Source: Castor canadensis (Eukaryota > Chordata > Mammalia > Rodentia > Castoridae). Taken from it: a stretch of 64,000 bases of DNA. Position numbers and translations under genes: made by a program. The stretch spans positions 128,641,583 to 128,705,582 of the forward strand of contig NC_133390.1 in NCBI RefSeq assembly GCF_047511655.1, given 5' to 3'. The notes below the pieces were generated by a model that was given only the letters and a program-made list of their open reading frames with translations, searched no databases and was not told the origin of the DNA. Below, in pieces: positions 33,809 to 45,660 of the stretch; position 1 is the first letter of the stretch; each line of letters opens with the position of its first letter.

Positions 33809-34349
33809 GGCACCCCCCTGGACCCTGGACTTTTTCTTTGAGAGAAAGTAGAAAACTGTGAAGTGCTCTGAGCAGAGACTAAACTGTAGTTCTACCTCTA
33901 CCATTGCTATTTCTCTGTACAAAAGAATAGTCAAGCTGGAGTGTGGGAATGACCTGTACCTATGTGCCTGTGATGAGGGGTGTGCTGAGGGGGGAGAAAG
34001 GGCCACTTTGTCAGTGTTTGTAAAGCTATTTTCAAAATGGTATCTCACTGGACAGGAGTGTGAAGGAGCCCACATCTTGGCTCTGCCATATTGGTGCTAC
34101 AAAATATATCATTAAATATTTCTGCCTTTTGTTCTTCATCTAGTCAGTCCATATTTCCTTTCATGTAACATCATCCTCTTCATTTCTCTGAATAGTAACC
34201 TGAGGTGGCAGACCAGTGATCTTATGATAAGCAACAAAGCTAGCAGAGCTGTAACTAAGACTATGTTCTGCTGATTCCTTTTCAAGTCTCTTTCCATTGT
34301 GAATCTGGAGTCTCTAATTGTATTCATTTATATATATAACAAATACTTT
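33809..34349. other. Unassigned sequence
   Basis: No gene recognised. Part of 34190-34300 is faintly antisense-MIR-like. Confidence 0.35.
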
Positions 34350-34440
34350 GGCTGCATGGTCTGTCATTAGCTTGGTGTGCTCATCCATTGAATGGGGATA
34401 CCAACAATTTCCTAACAAGAATTAACTTTGTCATATAAAA
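34350..34440 (+). mobile_element. Probable MIR fragment
   Basis: 'tcattagcttggtgtgctca' and 'tccattgaatggggatacca' resemble the middle of MIR. Short and diverged. Confidence 0.45.
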
Positions 34441-35429
34441 CTCTCAACAGTGGGCAGAGTAGACCTGTGATTTTTGAACTACTACTCTGTTAATCAACTT
34501 CTCTTCCCATGTCAACTGCAGTTATATTAGTGAGGAAAATAGCCTCCCTGGCCCAGTATTATGACATGTTCTCAACAATAGCAAATGAAATTCCAGGTTC
34601 CATTTGGAACAAGAGCCATTCAGCTTGATTCTACTTGAGAGTGGAGGTTGGTCTCTGGTCAGAAGAGGACATCTGAGTCAGTTGGGGTTACTGGCACAGA
34701 GTTTTTGGCAGCAGAAAACTCAACTTTAACTGGTGATAAAAAGAGCAGAGGTTCTGGTTAATATACCTGAACAGTCTTCAGGTACAGCTTGACTCATAGC
34801 TTGGGGCAACTAATGTTACAAGGACCATTTCCATGTGCTGGTTTTTCTGGGTTGGTTCAATTTCTAAGTTTCATGTAGAGGCCCATTGCTTCCATCATCA
34901 TAAGGCCAAGTCGGGGGGGGGGTGCGGGGAAGTATGAAAGCATTTCTCTTAGCACAGCTAGCAACTCTTGATATTCTATCTAAACAATTAGTGTGCCTAG
35001 TGCTTGGGCCTCAGTTGCATGCTCCTTCTGGGAGTTGAGGGTGGGGACCCCAGGTCATGTGAATAGAAATGGGTGAGGGTAGATTTTGTTCTCCTTCCCT
35101 ATGATCATCTCCAACATTGGTACCCACCAGTGAAGCTGTACCTGCAGAAAGAAGAAATAAACATTGGGAGGCTGAAAAGAATTGTCACTATAACAGCCAT
35201 TCCCTGGAGAAAGGATTTGCTTCTCTTAAAAATCTGTGTGTTTTTAGTTGGGTTGGCTATGTGAGACTAAAGAATTCTGGATAGAAAACAATGCCCTCTA
35301 AAACTATACAAACATTTAATTTCTGAGAAGTTGATTGTGCCTTTTCAATCAACATATCATGAAATTACCCACAGAGCTAGGATGTAATTGGTTGACAAGA
35401 CTGCATTTGAGAGTATAGTGCACATTAGT
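34441..35429. other. Unassigned sequence, 1 kb
   Basis: No gene recognised. A run of ten G at 34913-34922 is followed by GCGGGG. Confidence 0.4.
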
Positions 35430-35790
35430 CAAGATAAAGTTAGCAGTTATAACAGATAAATCCCTGAATTCTCAGACTTCACAAAGCACAAGCTTATTTT
35501 TCACTCATGTAAAGTTCAAATGGATAGTCCTCACTGGGGGATTACTCTCCTCTAATTAACAGTTCAGGGACCCAGGATCCCTTCCTGTTGTGGCTCTGAT
35601 ATTTTCAGCATGTGTTCCAAGATGGTTAGAAAGTGAGGAAGAGAATTCAGGCTATGGTTTATGTGATTTGAGGGCATGGATGTGGGGCACATCTTCAACT
35701 CATCTTCTCATTGGCTATAACTCAGTGATATTCCTAAGCCTATGTGCAAAGCATGATGAGGGCATAGTCCAGATATGGGCCCAGAAAGAG
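35430..35790. repeat. Old interspersed repeat, family not assigned
   Basis: 'agcacaagcttatttttcac', 'tcatgtaaagttcaaatgga', 'cagttcagggacccaggatc', 'tgttgtggctctgatatttt' and 'cattggctataactcagtga' follow the order of a common old mammalian repeat also seen at about 38640-39060. The name cannot be settled by eye. Confidence 0.5.
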
Positions 35791-37716
35791 GCCAGTGCAG
35801 GTTTGGGAGGACCTGGTTGGTTTGGGCAGAGTTTAACCTCTCTTGTATCAGCTAACATTTGTTGGGTATAGAATGAAAGACTGGCACATAGGACCCTCAG
35901 AGCCCTCAGAGTAAGGCTTGCTGTGAAGATAGCTTTCTTATATAGAAGCAGAGGAAGGTGGAGGCTTGGGACCAATGCCTTATTGCTCTTTGTACCCCAA
36001 TTCCTGGGGAGAGGGAGAGAGCAGTTGAGGGATAAAAAAGGGCCTGAGTAGCTGTGAGGGAGTGAGCATTTCTGAGACTAACTGGTGGTGAGAGGAGGAC
36101 ACTGGGAAGGTGTCCTCCTCTCCTCCAAATTTTATCTGATAACTTCTCTTCCATTTTCCAATGAGCCTGAGGAAACTGGGCTATTCATAGTTGCATATTC
36201 AAAAATATGTCTTATTCACAAACTTAAATTATTTAGTGACACAGGACCTAATATTCAACCACAGAAATGTTTACATCAAAGAAATCTGGTAGGTTTAAAC
36301 TCCAATACAAACTTTGGTTGATTAGTAGTGACTGTTTAGAGAACCTTGCAGGGAAGGATTTAGATGCTCTATCCAGACCCACTTAGCGTGAGAAGACCCT
36401 GTGATTGATTAGTGATGCCTGAACTGAGAATTGGAGTTTGAAGTAATGGCAGCAATGTACTGTGTTTTCCATTTATGGCTTTGAAAACAAGGTAAACTAA
36501 ATAATACTTGAGATATGTATGAAAGCATATTCATTCTTCCACTTTAAGATACAGAAAGTTTTAAATTGGAGGAGTAGAAACAGGTAATTCTGGATCTGAA
36601 GAATTTAGAAAGAGAATGGAGGCTGGGAGGTAAAACAGGGGAGGGCTGGTGGCTTATAATCCTTCCTTTGCCCTCCCACATTAATTCTCTTCTTTGTTTT
36701 GGCCTGTGCTCTGGGATGCTAATCTGCATGGCTACTTCACTGGGCTCCCTTGGCCTTTGGCTTCCATTTGGTCCTGTTCCATGGTAAGCCCTGCCCTGGG
36801 GAACAGGATGACAGGAAGGCCGGAGTGTTCCTTTCAGATTTCTTGCCCTTCTCATGGCTCTGTTTGTGGCTGTGCGTTCCATGACTGCATCTCCCACTGT
36901 GTGTCCTTCTCCATGCCTGCCCTGATTGTTCCCTTGTCCTGTCAGCCATGGAGGTCAGTAATGGAGCTCTGCTTGGTTGGTCTCTGAGTGTTGCAACAAT
37001 CCTTGTGTCTGTCCTAACCTCTTCTGCATCTCTGTAAGTGGTCTCTGTGTAAAGTCTCTATCTGAACCACTAATCTACATGGAACCCTGGCTGATTCAGG
37101 GAATCAAGATGATGAGAGAGACTTGTACCAAGGCAGGGAGAGTCTAGAGGGACTCTTCATTAAGAGCAGTCCTCCTTCTTGCCCTTTCCAAAATAAGATA
37201 TGATATTCCCTTGAAAAAATGAAACCGAAGAGTAAAGGGAGGCCTAGGAGTATCACTTCCCCAATATTTGTCCCAGAGCTCTGGCTGTGAGGGCAAGTGG
37301 GATGGATGCCAGCAATATTACACAGTCCTGGGCAGAAGCTTCTATGATGGAGGATTTGGACCCATGGATACCTTCAGTGATGATTCCTAATCAGAGGTAT
37401 CTTTAGGGCAGGTTGAATTTAAATGTTCTTGGTTACAACCAGGGCTGGCTCTTGAGGAAGGACTCAAGAATAAAAGGATGGGAATCTCTCAACTGCCCTC
37501 TCACCCCAACTGCCAGCTTCCACTAAGAGGGGAGCAGCCATAAGGGAGAGGGTCAGAGTGAGGGCTTCTGGAGTGTCATTGGTTCTAGGTATACTTGACA
37601 TCAAGTTCCACATTGACAATAATGTTGGTATCCTGGCCCCACTCTCATGCTTGAGATTAGTACAGACTCTATACGAGAAGGGCCACCCCACCGTGCATCT
37701 GTCAGAGTCTGGGGGA
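35791..37716. other. Unassigned sequence, 1.9 kb
   Basis: Frames up to 117 codons (minus strand, 36544-36897) have no recognised domain. No RNA gene or repeat seen. Confidence 0.4.
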
Positions 37717-37792
37717 GGGGCTGGGGGAATGGCTCAAGTGGTAGAGTGCCTGTCAATCAAGGATGAGTATTGCCGAAAAAAAAAAAAAATCT
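37717..37792 (+). mobile_element. ID-type SINE, sense, internally shortened
   Basis: 'gggctgggggaatggctcaa' and 'gtggtagagtgcctgtcaat' give box A. The box B part is reduced to 'gatgagtattgccg', followed by a poly-A of 13. Part of the usual 3' tRNA-like half is missing, unlike the copy at 7826. Confidence 0.8.
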
Positions 37793-38639
37793 AAAGACCA
37801 GGGGCTGCCCACACAGGAACCAGGACAGCATAGGGACACTTGTTTTGGAAACTGGAGAATTCTTGCTCTTCCTCTCTCCCTCCTTCCAAAGATGTCTGAC
37901 CTAAGCTAGTTGAGGGAAGCCTGAGTCTTTCCAGACCCTCTGTGGTATTCCAGAATATTCCTTGCCTGTCCTTTAATACACGTTAAATTTTATTTTCATC
38001 TCTTCCACATTTTTAAAATAATATTTTTAGCATTTTACTTGAGACAAGAGTTCTGGTATTAGACATTGCTGTGTGATGCTTGTAAAACTAATTCTCCCAC
38101 TCTGGGCTCTCCATCTTCTCTATGCAAAATGCCCGAGTAGGACCAGATTGTTTCTAGCATTTCTGTCACCGATGGCTTTCTAGGACACTCTGCTTTGAAG
38201 TGAAGTAGGGATGACCTGTGGAAACATCTACCCATCAGGAGTGTCTGTCAGCATACATTTTGGAGAAAGTTCACAGGATATGGGCTCACATTGCATACAG
38301 TAGACCATCCATGCTTGGTTCCCTGGCAACAGAATCAGCTACTGATTAATTAAAGGGAGTGCTGAAAACCGAAACTCACAGAAGGTGTTCAAGCCTCATT
38401 TTCAGTAATAATTCCAACCGCCTCTCTGACTCCACTGAACTGTTTTTTCTTTGTCTCAAGACCAGAGCTACTAACAAGGAAAAACTTGACTGATTTAAAT
38501 TTCACCTTCTTTAATTTTCTCAGCGCTGGCTGAAGTAGAAGTGCTAATGAGCAGTGGGAAGACAACAAGAGTGCAGTGGAGGGTGAGAAGAAGGGCTGGA
38601 GGCTGACCCTTGCCTAAGTGGTGAAATTAGAAAGAGCAC
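37793..38639. other. Unassigned sequence
   Basis: No gene or repeat recognised. Confidence 0.4.
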
Positions 38640-39060
38640 AGGTCTGCTAGAGGGTGTGAGGTGCATATCACACAAACTGTCTGGCCTAGCACAGCACAGG
38701 TTTATCTTCATTCAGTCGCAGCCCAATGTAGATGGGGAAGGTGGTGCTAGGCTCTCTGCTGTCCCTCAGGAACCTAGGATTCTTCTGTCCTCTGGGACAT
38801 CACAGACTTCCATGGAGATTCTGCATCCCCCTTGCAGGCAAAGCCAATGTGTGGAGGACTGTGAGGGGGAGGGCTGTGAAGGAGAGGAATGTCCTACAGA
38901 TCAGGGCTGGGGATGCATTCATAACTTGTGCACACAGAAAACTTCATCATAAGGCCCCACTTAGTTGCACAGGATGCTGGGAGATGTAGTATACCCACAT
39001 TTCTGGGATGAAAAGAAATACAGTGGGTGAACATAGCATGTTCTGCTGTCAGTAGCTCCT
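38640..39060. repeat. Old interspersed repeat, same type as at 35430
   Basis: 'acagcacaggtttatcttca', 'caggaacctaggattcttct', 'cttagttgcacaggatgctg' and 'ggagatgtagtatacccaca' parallel the family seen at 35.4 kb and extend further toward its other end. A 98-codon frame here is not supported as a gene. Confidence 0.5.
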
Positions 39061-39277
39061 TTCTCTCTTGAGCTATCCCTAAACTCAGGGCACAAAAATA
39101 GGAAGAGAACTGTCTCAGGGCTCCATGCTCACCTGTGGCTCTTACTATTTTCTCCTTCTTTGAGTGCTATTACTACCCAGAACCTAGAGCACAGCTGCAC
39201 CAGGTCACAAAACACTGTCTGATAGTACTTGACTCTCTCTGAAGGAGGGAGGAGCAGGAAAAATAACTCCTAATACC
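39061..39277. other. Unassigned sequence
   Basis: Nothing recognised. Confidence 0.4.
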
Positions 39278-39395
39278 CCACGGTATAGTGGTTAGGGGAC
39301 TGCAAGGTCTGTTTTGAATCCTTGTTGTTCTGGACTTGAGTTTTTCCAATTGTAAAACAAGAATTAAAAACCTGATCTCTCAATGCTGCTGTGTT
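39278..39395 (+). mobile_element. MIR SINE, 5' half
   Basis: The tRNA-like head 'cacggtatagtggttagggg' is followed by 'actgcaaggtctgttttgaa', 'tccttgttgttctggacttg' and 'agtttttccaattgtaaaac'. The tail is lost. Confidence 0.65.
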
Positions 39396-40026
39396 GAAGG
39401 GGCATGTTTGTCATAGAATATGGCTCCAATGCTACATTACTCTGTAACTCTCAGTGGGCCCAGGATGGGAAGAAAGTCCCCAGAGTGCTTGTAGTCGTGG
39501 TATCTCTTTAAGAGTTGTCACCATAGTGAGGAATCAAGTTCCCTTTACTGCTAGTTGACAAATAGACTTTGAATCAAGTTATGGCCTCTTGTAATCAAGA
39601 GTATAAGGGAATGATAAAGAACATGCATGGAGTTTGGAAGGGAGTAATTATGAGTCTAATTCAGTCATCCTAAGGGCATGAAAAGACCACAAAAGGCACA
39701 CCAAAGAGAAAATTTGTATTCAGAAAGAGCAAAATTTTAAGAGTTATTAGAGTAGATTTGGAAATTTTGGAGTTTAGAAGACCTTATGAAAATCTTTTCT
39801 TGTGTTTCCAGTGGATATAAAATGAAATGAGTCCTTGATAACTTCCAGCCAATATCTCTGTTTTAGTTTGTACTATCTTAAGGCAGCAGGTGTCATGATT
39901 ATAGTTACATTATATAACAATAGTAGTAAGGGCAACTGACTAAATGGTTATATTTAGGTTTTCTTGTATATTATCAGTAGACCAATTTTATAGCCTGTGT
40001 GATACCTCTACTAATAAGCTAGTTTC
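39396..40026. other. Unassigned sequence
   Basis: No gene or repeat recognised. Confidence 0.4.
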
Positions 40027-40086
40027 TCTCAAACTCATTTGTTCCTTTTATCTCAAACTTATTTGTTCCGTTTGGAAGGAACAAAT
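40027..40086. repeat. 24-bp tandem duplication ending in a 9-bp hairpin
   Basis: Units 40027-40050 and 40051-40074 both begin TCTCAAACT and share the ATTTGTTCC core with three differences in all. The second ATTTGTTCC (40061-40069) is perfectly complementary to GGAACAAAT (40078-40086), giving a 9-bp stem with an 8-base loop. Confidence 0.85.
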
Positions 40087-40944
40087 GATTTGAACCCAGA
40101 TTTAATTGGCAAAGTTAAAGCCTCCCCCCAAGAGTCATCATGTTGGCTCTTCAGTTGCATAAAAGTTTGTGCAAACCAAGTTCATGTGATCTTCCTATCT
40201 TCATGGTCATACCTTTGTTATACTGCATGGCAACTGTATAATCCTTGGTACACTGCATTATAATAGGACAATTTTGGTGGGGATTCCTTCCAACAGTTTG
40301 CATTAGGAATGCCAGAGCTTGCAGTGGCAGTAGACCTGGATGTCCAAAATTGTGCATCCTGATCCAAAGTTCCTGAGTGAGTTCACAGAGGAATGATAAA
40401 GTTTAGTGATGGTCTGTGTGTGGGTAGGAGTGAAAATCCAAGGGACCAAAGGCATAGAATGTGCTCTGAGCCTGTCAGATGGGTCTTAGGATTTTCTCTA
40501 TGTGGAAGTTATTTAACCAGCAAGGTAAGAAGAGAGGTTACAGAAAAACCCTGAATTCATTACCCCATAGGAAGACCTCCACCCTCCTTTGGTGTACTGG
40601 GCAGGCATAGCTTGTGGATGAGGTGTGTCCTCACACAGGGGCTTAGTGTAAGGGTGGAAGCTGTTAACTGTGAGGCAGATGTTAGCCAAAGCTGGGGCAG
40701 ACCTTTCTAAATCCTCTTCCCAAAAGCAATGACTATGAACTTCTAAGGCACTCTCCTGGCCTTTTCTACAGCTTCCCAGAAAAGGAGAAGGGACTAAGAC
40801 AAACTCTGGCTTGACATTTCTGCTTCTCTCTCTTTTCCTCCCATCCTACTCAGAAATTCACAAGCCCAGGAAATTAGTTTGTTAACCAAATAGAGAAATT
40901 AATGAACCCACTGATATCAAAAGAAAGACCTGCAGTATCTTTAT
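40087..40944. other. Unassigned sequence
   Basis: No gene or repeat recognised. Confidence 0.4.
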
Positions 40945-41140
40945 CTGTGTAATTAATTAGCCTATGTCTCTGAAGTGTTCCAAGCATAGAAGTGCCATGA
41001 ATATCTTGTGTTAATTATTATTATGCATGGGAAACATAACTGGATTTCTTGACCTCTGTGCACTTAACAGCTCTTGTTTAATGGTGCATTAATTGGAGCT
41101 TTATTTTTTGATCAGCACTGATTCTCTTCGGTGATATATT
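40945..41140. promoter_or_regulatory. Candidate regulatory element with homeodomain-type motifs
   Basis: TAATTAATTAG (40950-40960), TTAATTATTATTATGCAT (41011-41028) and ATTAATTGG (41088-41096) lie within 150 bp of repeat-free DNA. This is the kind of sequence found in conserved developmental enhancers, but no conservation information is available here. Confidence 0.28.
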
Positions 41141-41651
41141 GAGACACTTTTTCATGCCTTTTAAGATTTTTCTGTAGAAAACCAGGTTATGAAAATGTGT
41201 TTGCAAAGGTGAATGGCAGTGAGGAGTCACTGAAGGTCTATGAGAGGGACAGCAGTGCGTACTTAAATGGAAACAGGGTTTGAGAAGATGCATCTGCTAA
41301 GCATCAGATTGAACTAAAAGGAAAAAGGACTGAAGCATGAAAAAAATCCTGCTGAGTCATGAAATAATGGTCATTTGAGCAATGGTAGTGGTTAGCAATT
41401 GGGGACTGTGTGGTTGAGAGAAAAATGTATAGCTTTTGGAACTGTTGAAGATACTATCTTATGGGCCTCCAGACATATTAGGGCAAGCCATAGGTAGCTT
41501 AACTGCCCTGTGTTAAAAATGAAAAGGAATAATGCAATGTAAAGTTTCACTAATGAATGACAAATGAGTTCTAGAGACCTGATGGGCAATATAGAATCCA
41601 TAGGTAGCAAAATGGTACTGTGTACTTTCAAATATGCCAAAAGCATAGATT
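41141..41651. other. Unassigned sequence
   Basis: No gene or repeat recognised. An 87-codon minus-strand frame (41392-41655) has no motif. Confidence 0.4.
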
Positions 41652-41894
41652 TCATGTTGAATATTATTTATTTTTTTATTGTTGTATTGGGGTTACATAG
41701 TGACATTTCTAAAAGTGCTTACAATATATCTTAGTTAAAGTCACCCTCTCCAACATTTTCCTTTATCTCCCCTCCTCTCATTCTTAGAATAATTTCCACA
41801 GGTCTCACTGTTCCATTTTGATACACGAGTACGTAATATTTCTATCATAATCACCCTTTCCTTATATTCTTCCCTACTGGTCATGTTGAACATT
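41652..41894 (-). mobile_element. Short 5'-truncated L1, antisense, with target-site duplication
   Basis: About 215 bp of L1 3' UTR in antisense ('tattggggttacatagtgac', 'caccctctccaacattttcc', 'tttatctcccctcctctcat'), beginning with the T-rich complement of a poly-A tail. The flanks are TCATGTTGAATATT (41652-41665) and TCATGTTGAACATT (41881-41894), one mismatch. It is a small retrotransposition event. Confidence 0.85.
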
Positions 41895-42052
41895 CCATAG
41901 ACAAGGAAATTTTGGAAGGGATAATTACTTTTAGTGCTTTTATATGGTGGATGTGTGCATATGTCCAAATTCATCATAATGTATACATTAATTATGTGTG
42001 TTTTTGGGTTATACCACAATAAAGCTAAAAAAGAGTTTAATAAAACTTTAAA
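41895..42052 (+). mobile_element. Old L1M 3' end, sense
   Basis: 'tatatggtggatgtgtgcat', 'atgtccaaattcatcataat' and 'ttataccacaataaagctaa' match the usual 3' end of old L1M elements, with an A-rich tail to about 42052. The short L1 before it landed at or just inside its left edge. Confidence 0.65.
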
Positions 42053-43999
42053 AAGAGTTTGATTAGGTGGAAGTAACCTTGGAAATAGATACATAATAAA
42101 AAATTGGGAGGAGAAAGAGTACTCCTAGAGTCCAATGGGCTTGAAGAAGAAAGCCCCTGAGGCTGGCTTGTGTGTCTGGGCCATGCAGCAGGCATTGTGA
42201 GGTGCTGTGTAAGCACAGGGTGGCTATTAGAGTTGCCTGCAGGTTTGTACTTTGATGCAGTGTGAAAATCACTTGCTTTTATTTTCAGAACTTAGAAAAA
42301 AAAGGCATACACAATGTGGAGGGGATAACACTTTGGAGAAGTCAAGGTGTGGCAGCCCTAAGTCAGCACAGATAGAGAGAAATTGAGGGGAGAGTGTAGT
42401 AAGCTAGGTGAAAAGAGGACTGAGGAGAAGAGAAGAGAGGAGTGGAGGGAAGGGCCAAGTGACCAATATGCTGGTCAATGTGGATTCATGGTCTGAGATC
42501 AAAAGTGGATTCATAAAATCTTGAAGAGGGTGTAGATTTCCCACAGCATGTGAGATAGAGCTAGGCCAATGTTACTTAATTTGTGCCATACCAAATGGCA
42601 GTGAATACATAGGTACCAAAAGGAAAAACAAATTGTAGAATTAGAAAACCCCTTGAAATTGACGATTTCATTGCAGAACTTTATGGACAAGACACAATAT
42701 ACTATCTTCTCTCCAATCCTGTCCCCATTTATTAATTTTCTACTTTCTCAAACCTCACCAGGACAAACTGTCTTTTCAGAGCTTTCTGAAAAAATTATTT
42801 CTCCCCAAACCACTCCTGCAGATTACCATGAAATTTTAATAAGTTTCTAGATAAATTCTAGATTCTGGGTCATTTTTGAATTTAATAAGAAAAGACCCAG
42901 AGGTGACTGTCCCAGACAATTTTGGCTTTCAGTGCTACCAGAGGATGGACTACACTCATCTTACCTGAGCTCCTCAGAGACCAAATATGGCTCTGCCATC
43001 CCAGGAAATTTATACAGGCAGGAAATGCAAACACATGACTGAGGATTTAAAAAAAATCTTCATGTTCTTTTTTATATAGAATGTGTGTATTGACAGGATT
43101 TAACAGTAAAGTGTTCGATGCTAGAAGTTGGGGGAGTAGATATTTATGAATTTATTTGTGGATGACTTTTAAACAGTTTTCTAACCCTCCATGGCAAGTT
43201 AAGGGGGTTTTCTTCCTCTGGCATTCTATTTATCTACTGTTTCTTTTTTTTCATCAGATTGCCTTGTGTTTCTGCCTCTATTGACCAAACACTCAGCCTA
43301 ACCAGTCATTTTATCTGCTAAACAAAAAGAAAAAGGGCAATAAGTGTTGTCTTTCTCAAGTGAAACTGATACAAACTACCACACTATTACTGATTTGTGA
43401 TAACTATGGGGGCAAGAATGCCTTACTTGCCTGGTCTCTGGTATTCACCTGTGCAGTGTCTTGGGTTTTGGAGTCACTTGTCTTTTGGGAAGGAAATTTC
43501 CCTCATCGTGGAAGTTTCCAGGCCCTTCCCAGCATGCATTCACAGCAAGTATCACAACATCTTTGAGATACTTCATTCCCTGTGTTTCTTCCTTTTGTCA
43601 TTCCAGGATGCAGGTGGATTGAAGACAAGAGTGACTTTAATGGAATCTAAACAGTGCCTAACCCCCGTGGATCACTATTGAATGTTAAACAGCAACAGTG
43701 ATCATATAATAATGAGGCCCAGCTCACTTGGGAGAGAATACCAAACAGATTGGAATTTTCCTGTTACTGGCAGAATGGCCCAGGAGCATCTTGAGGTGAA
43801 TTAAAAAACCTAAGCCATTCAAATCACATTTCCTGGAAGAAATACACCTTCTAGTTGGAGTAAGTGTTCAGTGGATTGCTGGCTTACTGTGCGATTTGTT
43901 AGTCTTCATTTGAATCTTCCATGTCCGGAAGAAAGATATTGTGCTTTAATGATAAATAACCTCAAAAAGAGGGGGGTGGAATCCAGAAGTCTTGTGACC
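42053..43999. other. Unassigned sequence, 1.9 kb
   Basis: No gene, RNA or named repeat recognised. A purine-rich stretch lies at 42385-42460. Confidence 0.4.
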
Positions 44000-45309
44000 A
44001 GTGTCCTCCTTTTTCCTCATCCAGCATTTTTTTCTGACTGCTTCAGTTGCTCTGAAGTAAATTATTACCGTATGAGCTCAATTTAAAGAGCTGCTATAGA
44101 AAACAAGCTGCCACAAGCTATTAGGAAAATAACCCCATTTCAGTATTGAGTGAAAAGGAAAAAAATTAACTCCCTTCAAGATACATACATATTATTTTCA
44201 TTGAACCAGAGTCTCTCTCAATAGTGTCACTGAAATGGAACAGTGGCCTTCTCATTCTCCCTGTTTTTCTCAATCCAGCCGACAGTCTTATTCCATAATA
44301 TCTTGGAGGAAGCTGTCAGAAGCCTTGGTTAAAAGCTTTCTGATAAGGAGTTTAATGATTGTTTTGAAAAGAGCCAGCGTTAGCGGGCATGAACATTGTC
44401 CCCTCATCTCCAAGATTTGTGGTGCTGCACAGAGTACAAACTTCTTCATGATAACTGCAGAAGTATTGCTGGGGTGATGGCATTCATTCACTTATTTAGG
44501 TTTGGTCGACAAACTGCCAGATGCTGGTGAGCCAACAAGATATAAATAAGACAAACTCCTGCTGTAAAGTGTCCTTTCTGTAAAGAGGAATGAACAATTG
44601 GTCTCCCCCATGATGAGTGTAAGACAGTGACAGACACAGGTGGAATCATGGTTCAGGAGCACTGACCCAATCTGGTAGAGTCACAGAGCTTTCTGGAGGA
44701 GCTGCTTTCATGAACAAATGGGAATTTATTAGTTGAAGAAGGGGCTAGGAAAGAGCCTTTCATTGTTGTACCTTATCTGCTCCCTACCCTCTTGAAATTT
44801 AGGCAGAATTATTTTACCTTGTCAAATTTCAGAGAAGGGACCTTCTCCTGGCCATTTGTACTTCCCTGTCAAGCTACAAAGGAGTTGATGCTGGGTTGGG
44901 CTTTTTGTAACATCTTATTTGTCTTAATTTTACTCCCATATATACAGATGGAGAGGCTGAAGGCACACAGCTGATAATTCAGAGCGCCTAGTCAATTTTC
45001 CAAAATATCAGCCTTCCTGTAGCGTGCTGCAAATAAAGAAAAAAAACCAAAAAAACAAAAAAACCCTTCTCTATGGTCTTAGAGGAAAGAATGTTCTACC
45101 TGACGTCTCTACTTTCTATCATGTCAAACCTTCATCAGGTTTATGCTTTCTTGAATAGACAATAACTTTATTATATTTGAATTATGCCATTTCTTCTGTT
45201 TAGTTTTTACTTTTCAGTATTTTTAGACTTTGAAATGTATATTTTTGTGATATATTCTTGATATGGAATATTCTTATAAAACATTTCAATGTTCTTTTAT
45301 TATTTGTAT
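44000..45309. other. Unassigned, repeat-free-looking sequence
   Basis: The part 44060-44480 contains no repeat I recognise and has balanced composition, so it may be single-copy. The 67- and 80-codon frames at 44235-44491 overlap on opposite strands and show no domain. An A-rich run (45030-45065) breaks the stretch. Confidence 0.35.
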
Positions 45310-45660
45310 GTAGATGTTTCCTAGCCTGCTCTGAAGTTCTGCTTAGTCATGTGACTGAGTTCTAGCCAATGACCTTGGGAGTAAATATTGTGCACCATTT
45401 CCAAGTTTGGCTTCTAAAACTCCAATAGTCTTTCAAGCTCTTTATACTCTTCAACTGCTCAAAATGGCCATAACCTTCAAGGTGATTTTGGAAGTTATGT
45501 GCTGAAGACCTTTGATCAGCTGACTCCCTGAATAACCATGGAGCACAAGAACTGTTATATAAAGAAGGAATAAGGCTCTTTTCCAACTCTATTATTGAAT
45601 TTTATGTTTATTTGTTACAGCAGTCAGTGTTACCCTAAATGTAGAGGCTATTGACTCTGG
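45310..45660. repeat. Old interspersed repeat, family not assigned
   Basis: 'gcttagtcatgtgactgagt', 'tctagccaatgaccttggga' and 'tatgtttatttgttacagca' follow the wording of a common old mammalian repeat with a TTGTTACAGCAG-type end. I cannot name the family. Confidence 0.5.

Noticed and set aside
36544..36987. Overlapping 97-117 codon frames on both strands
   Set aside because: Long frames on opposite strands over the same GC-richer patch with no motif are typical of chance.
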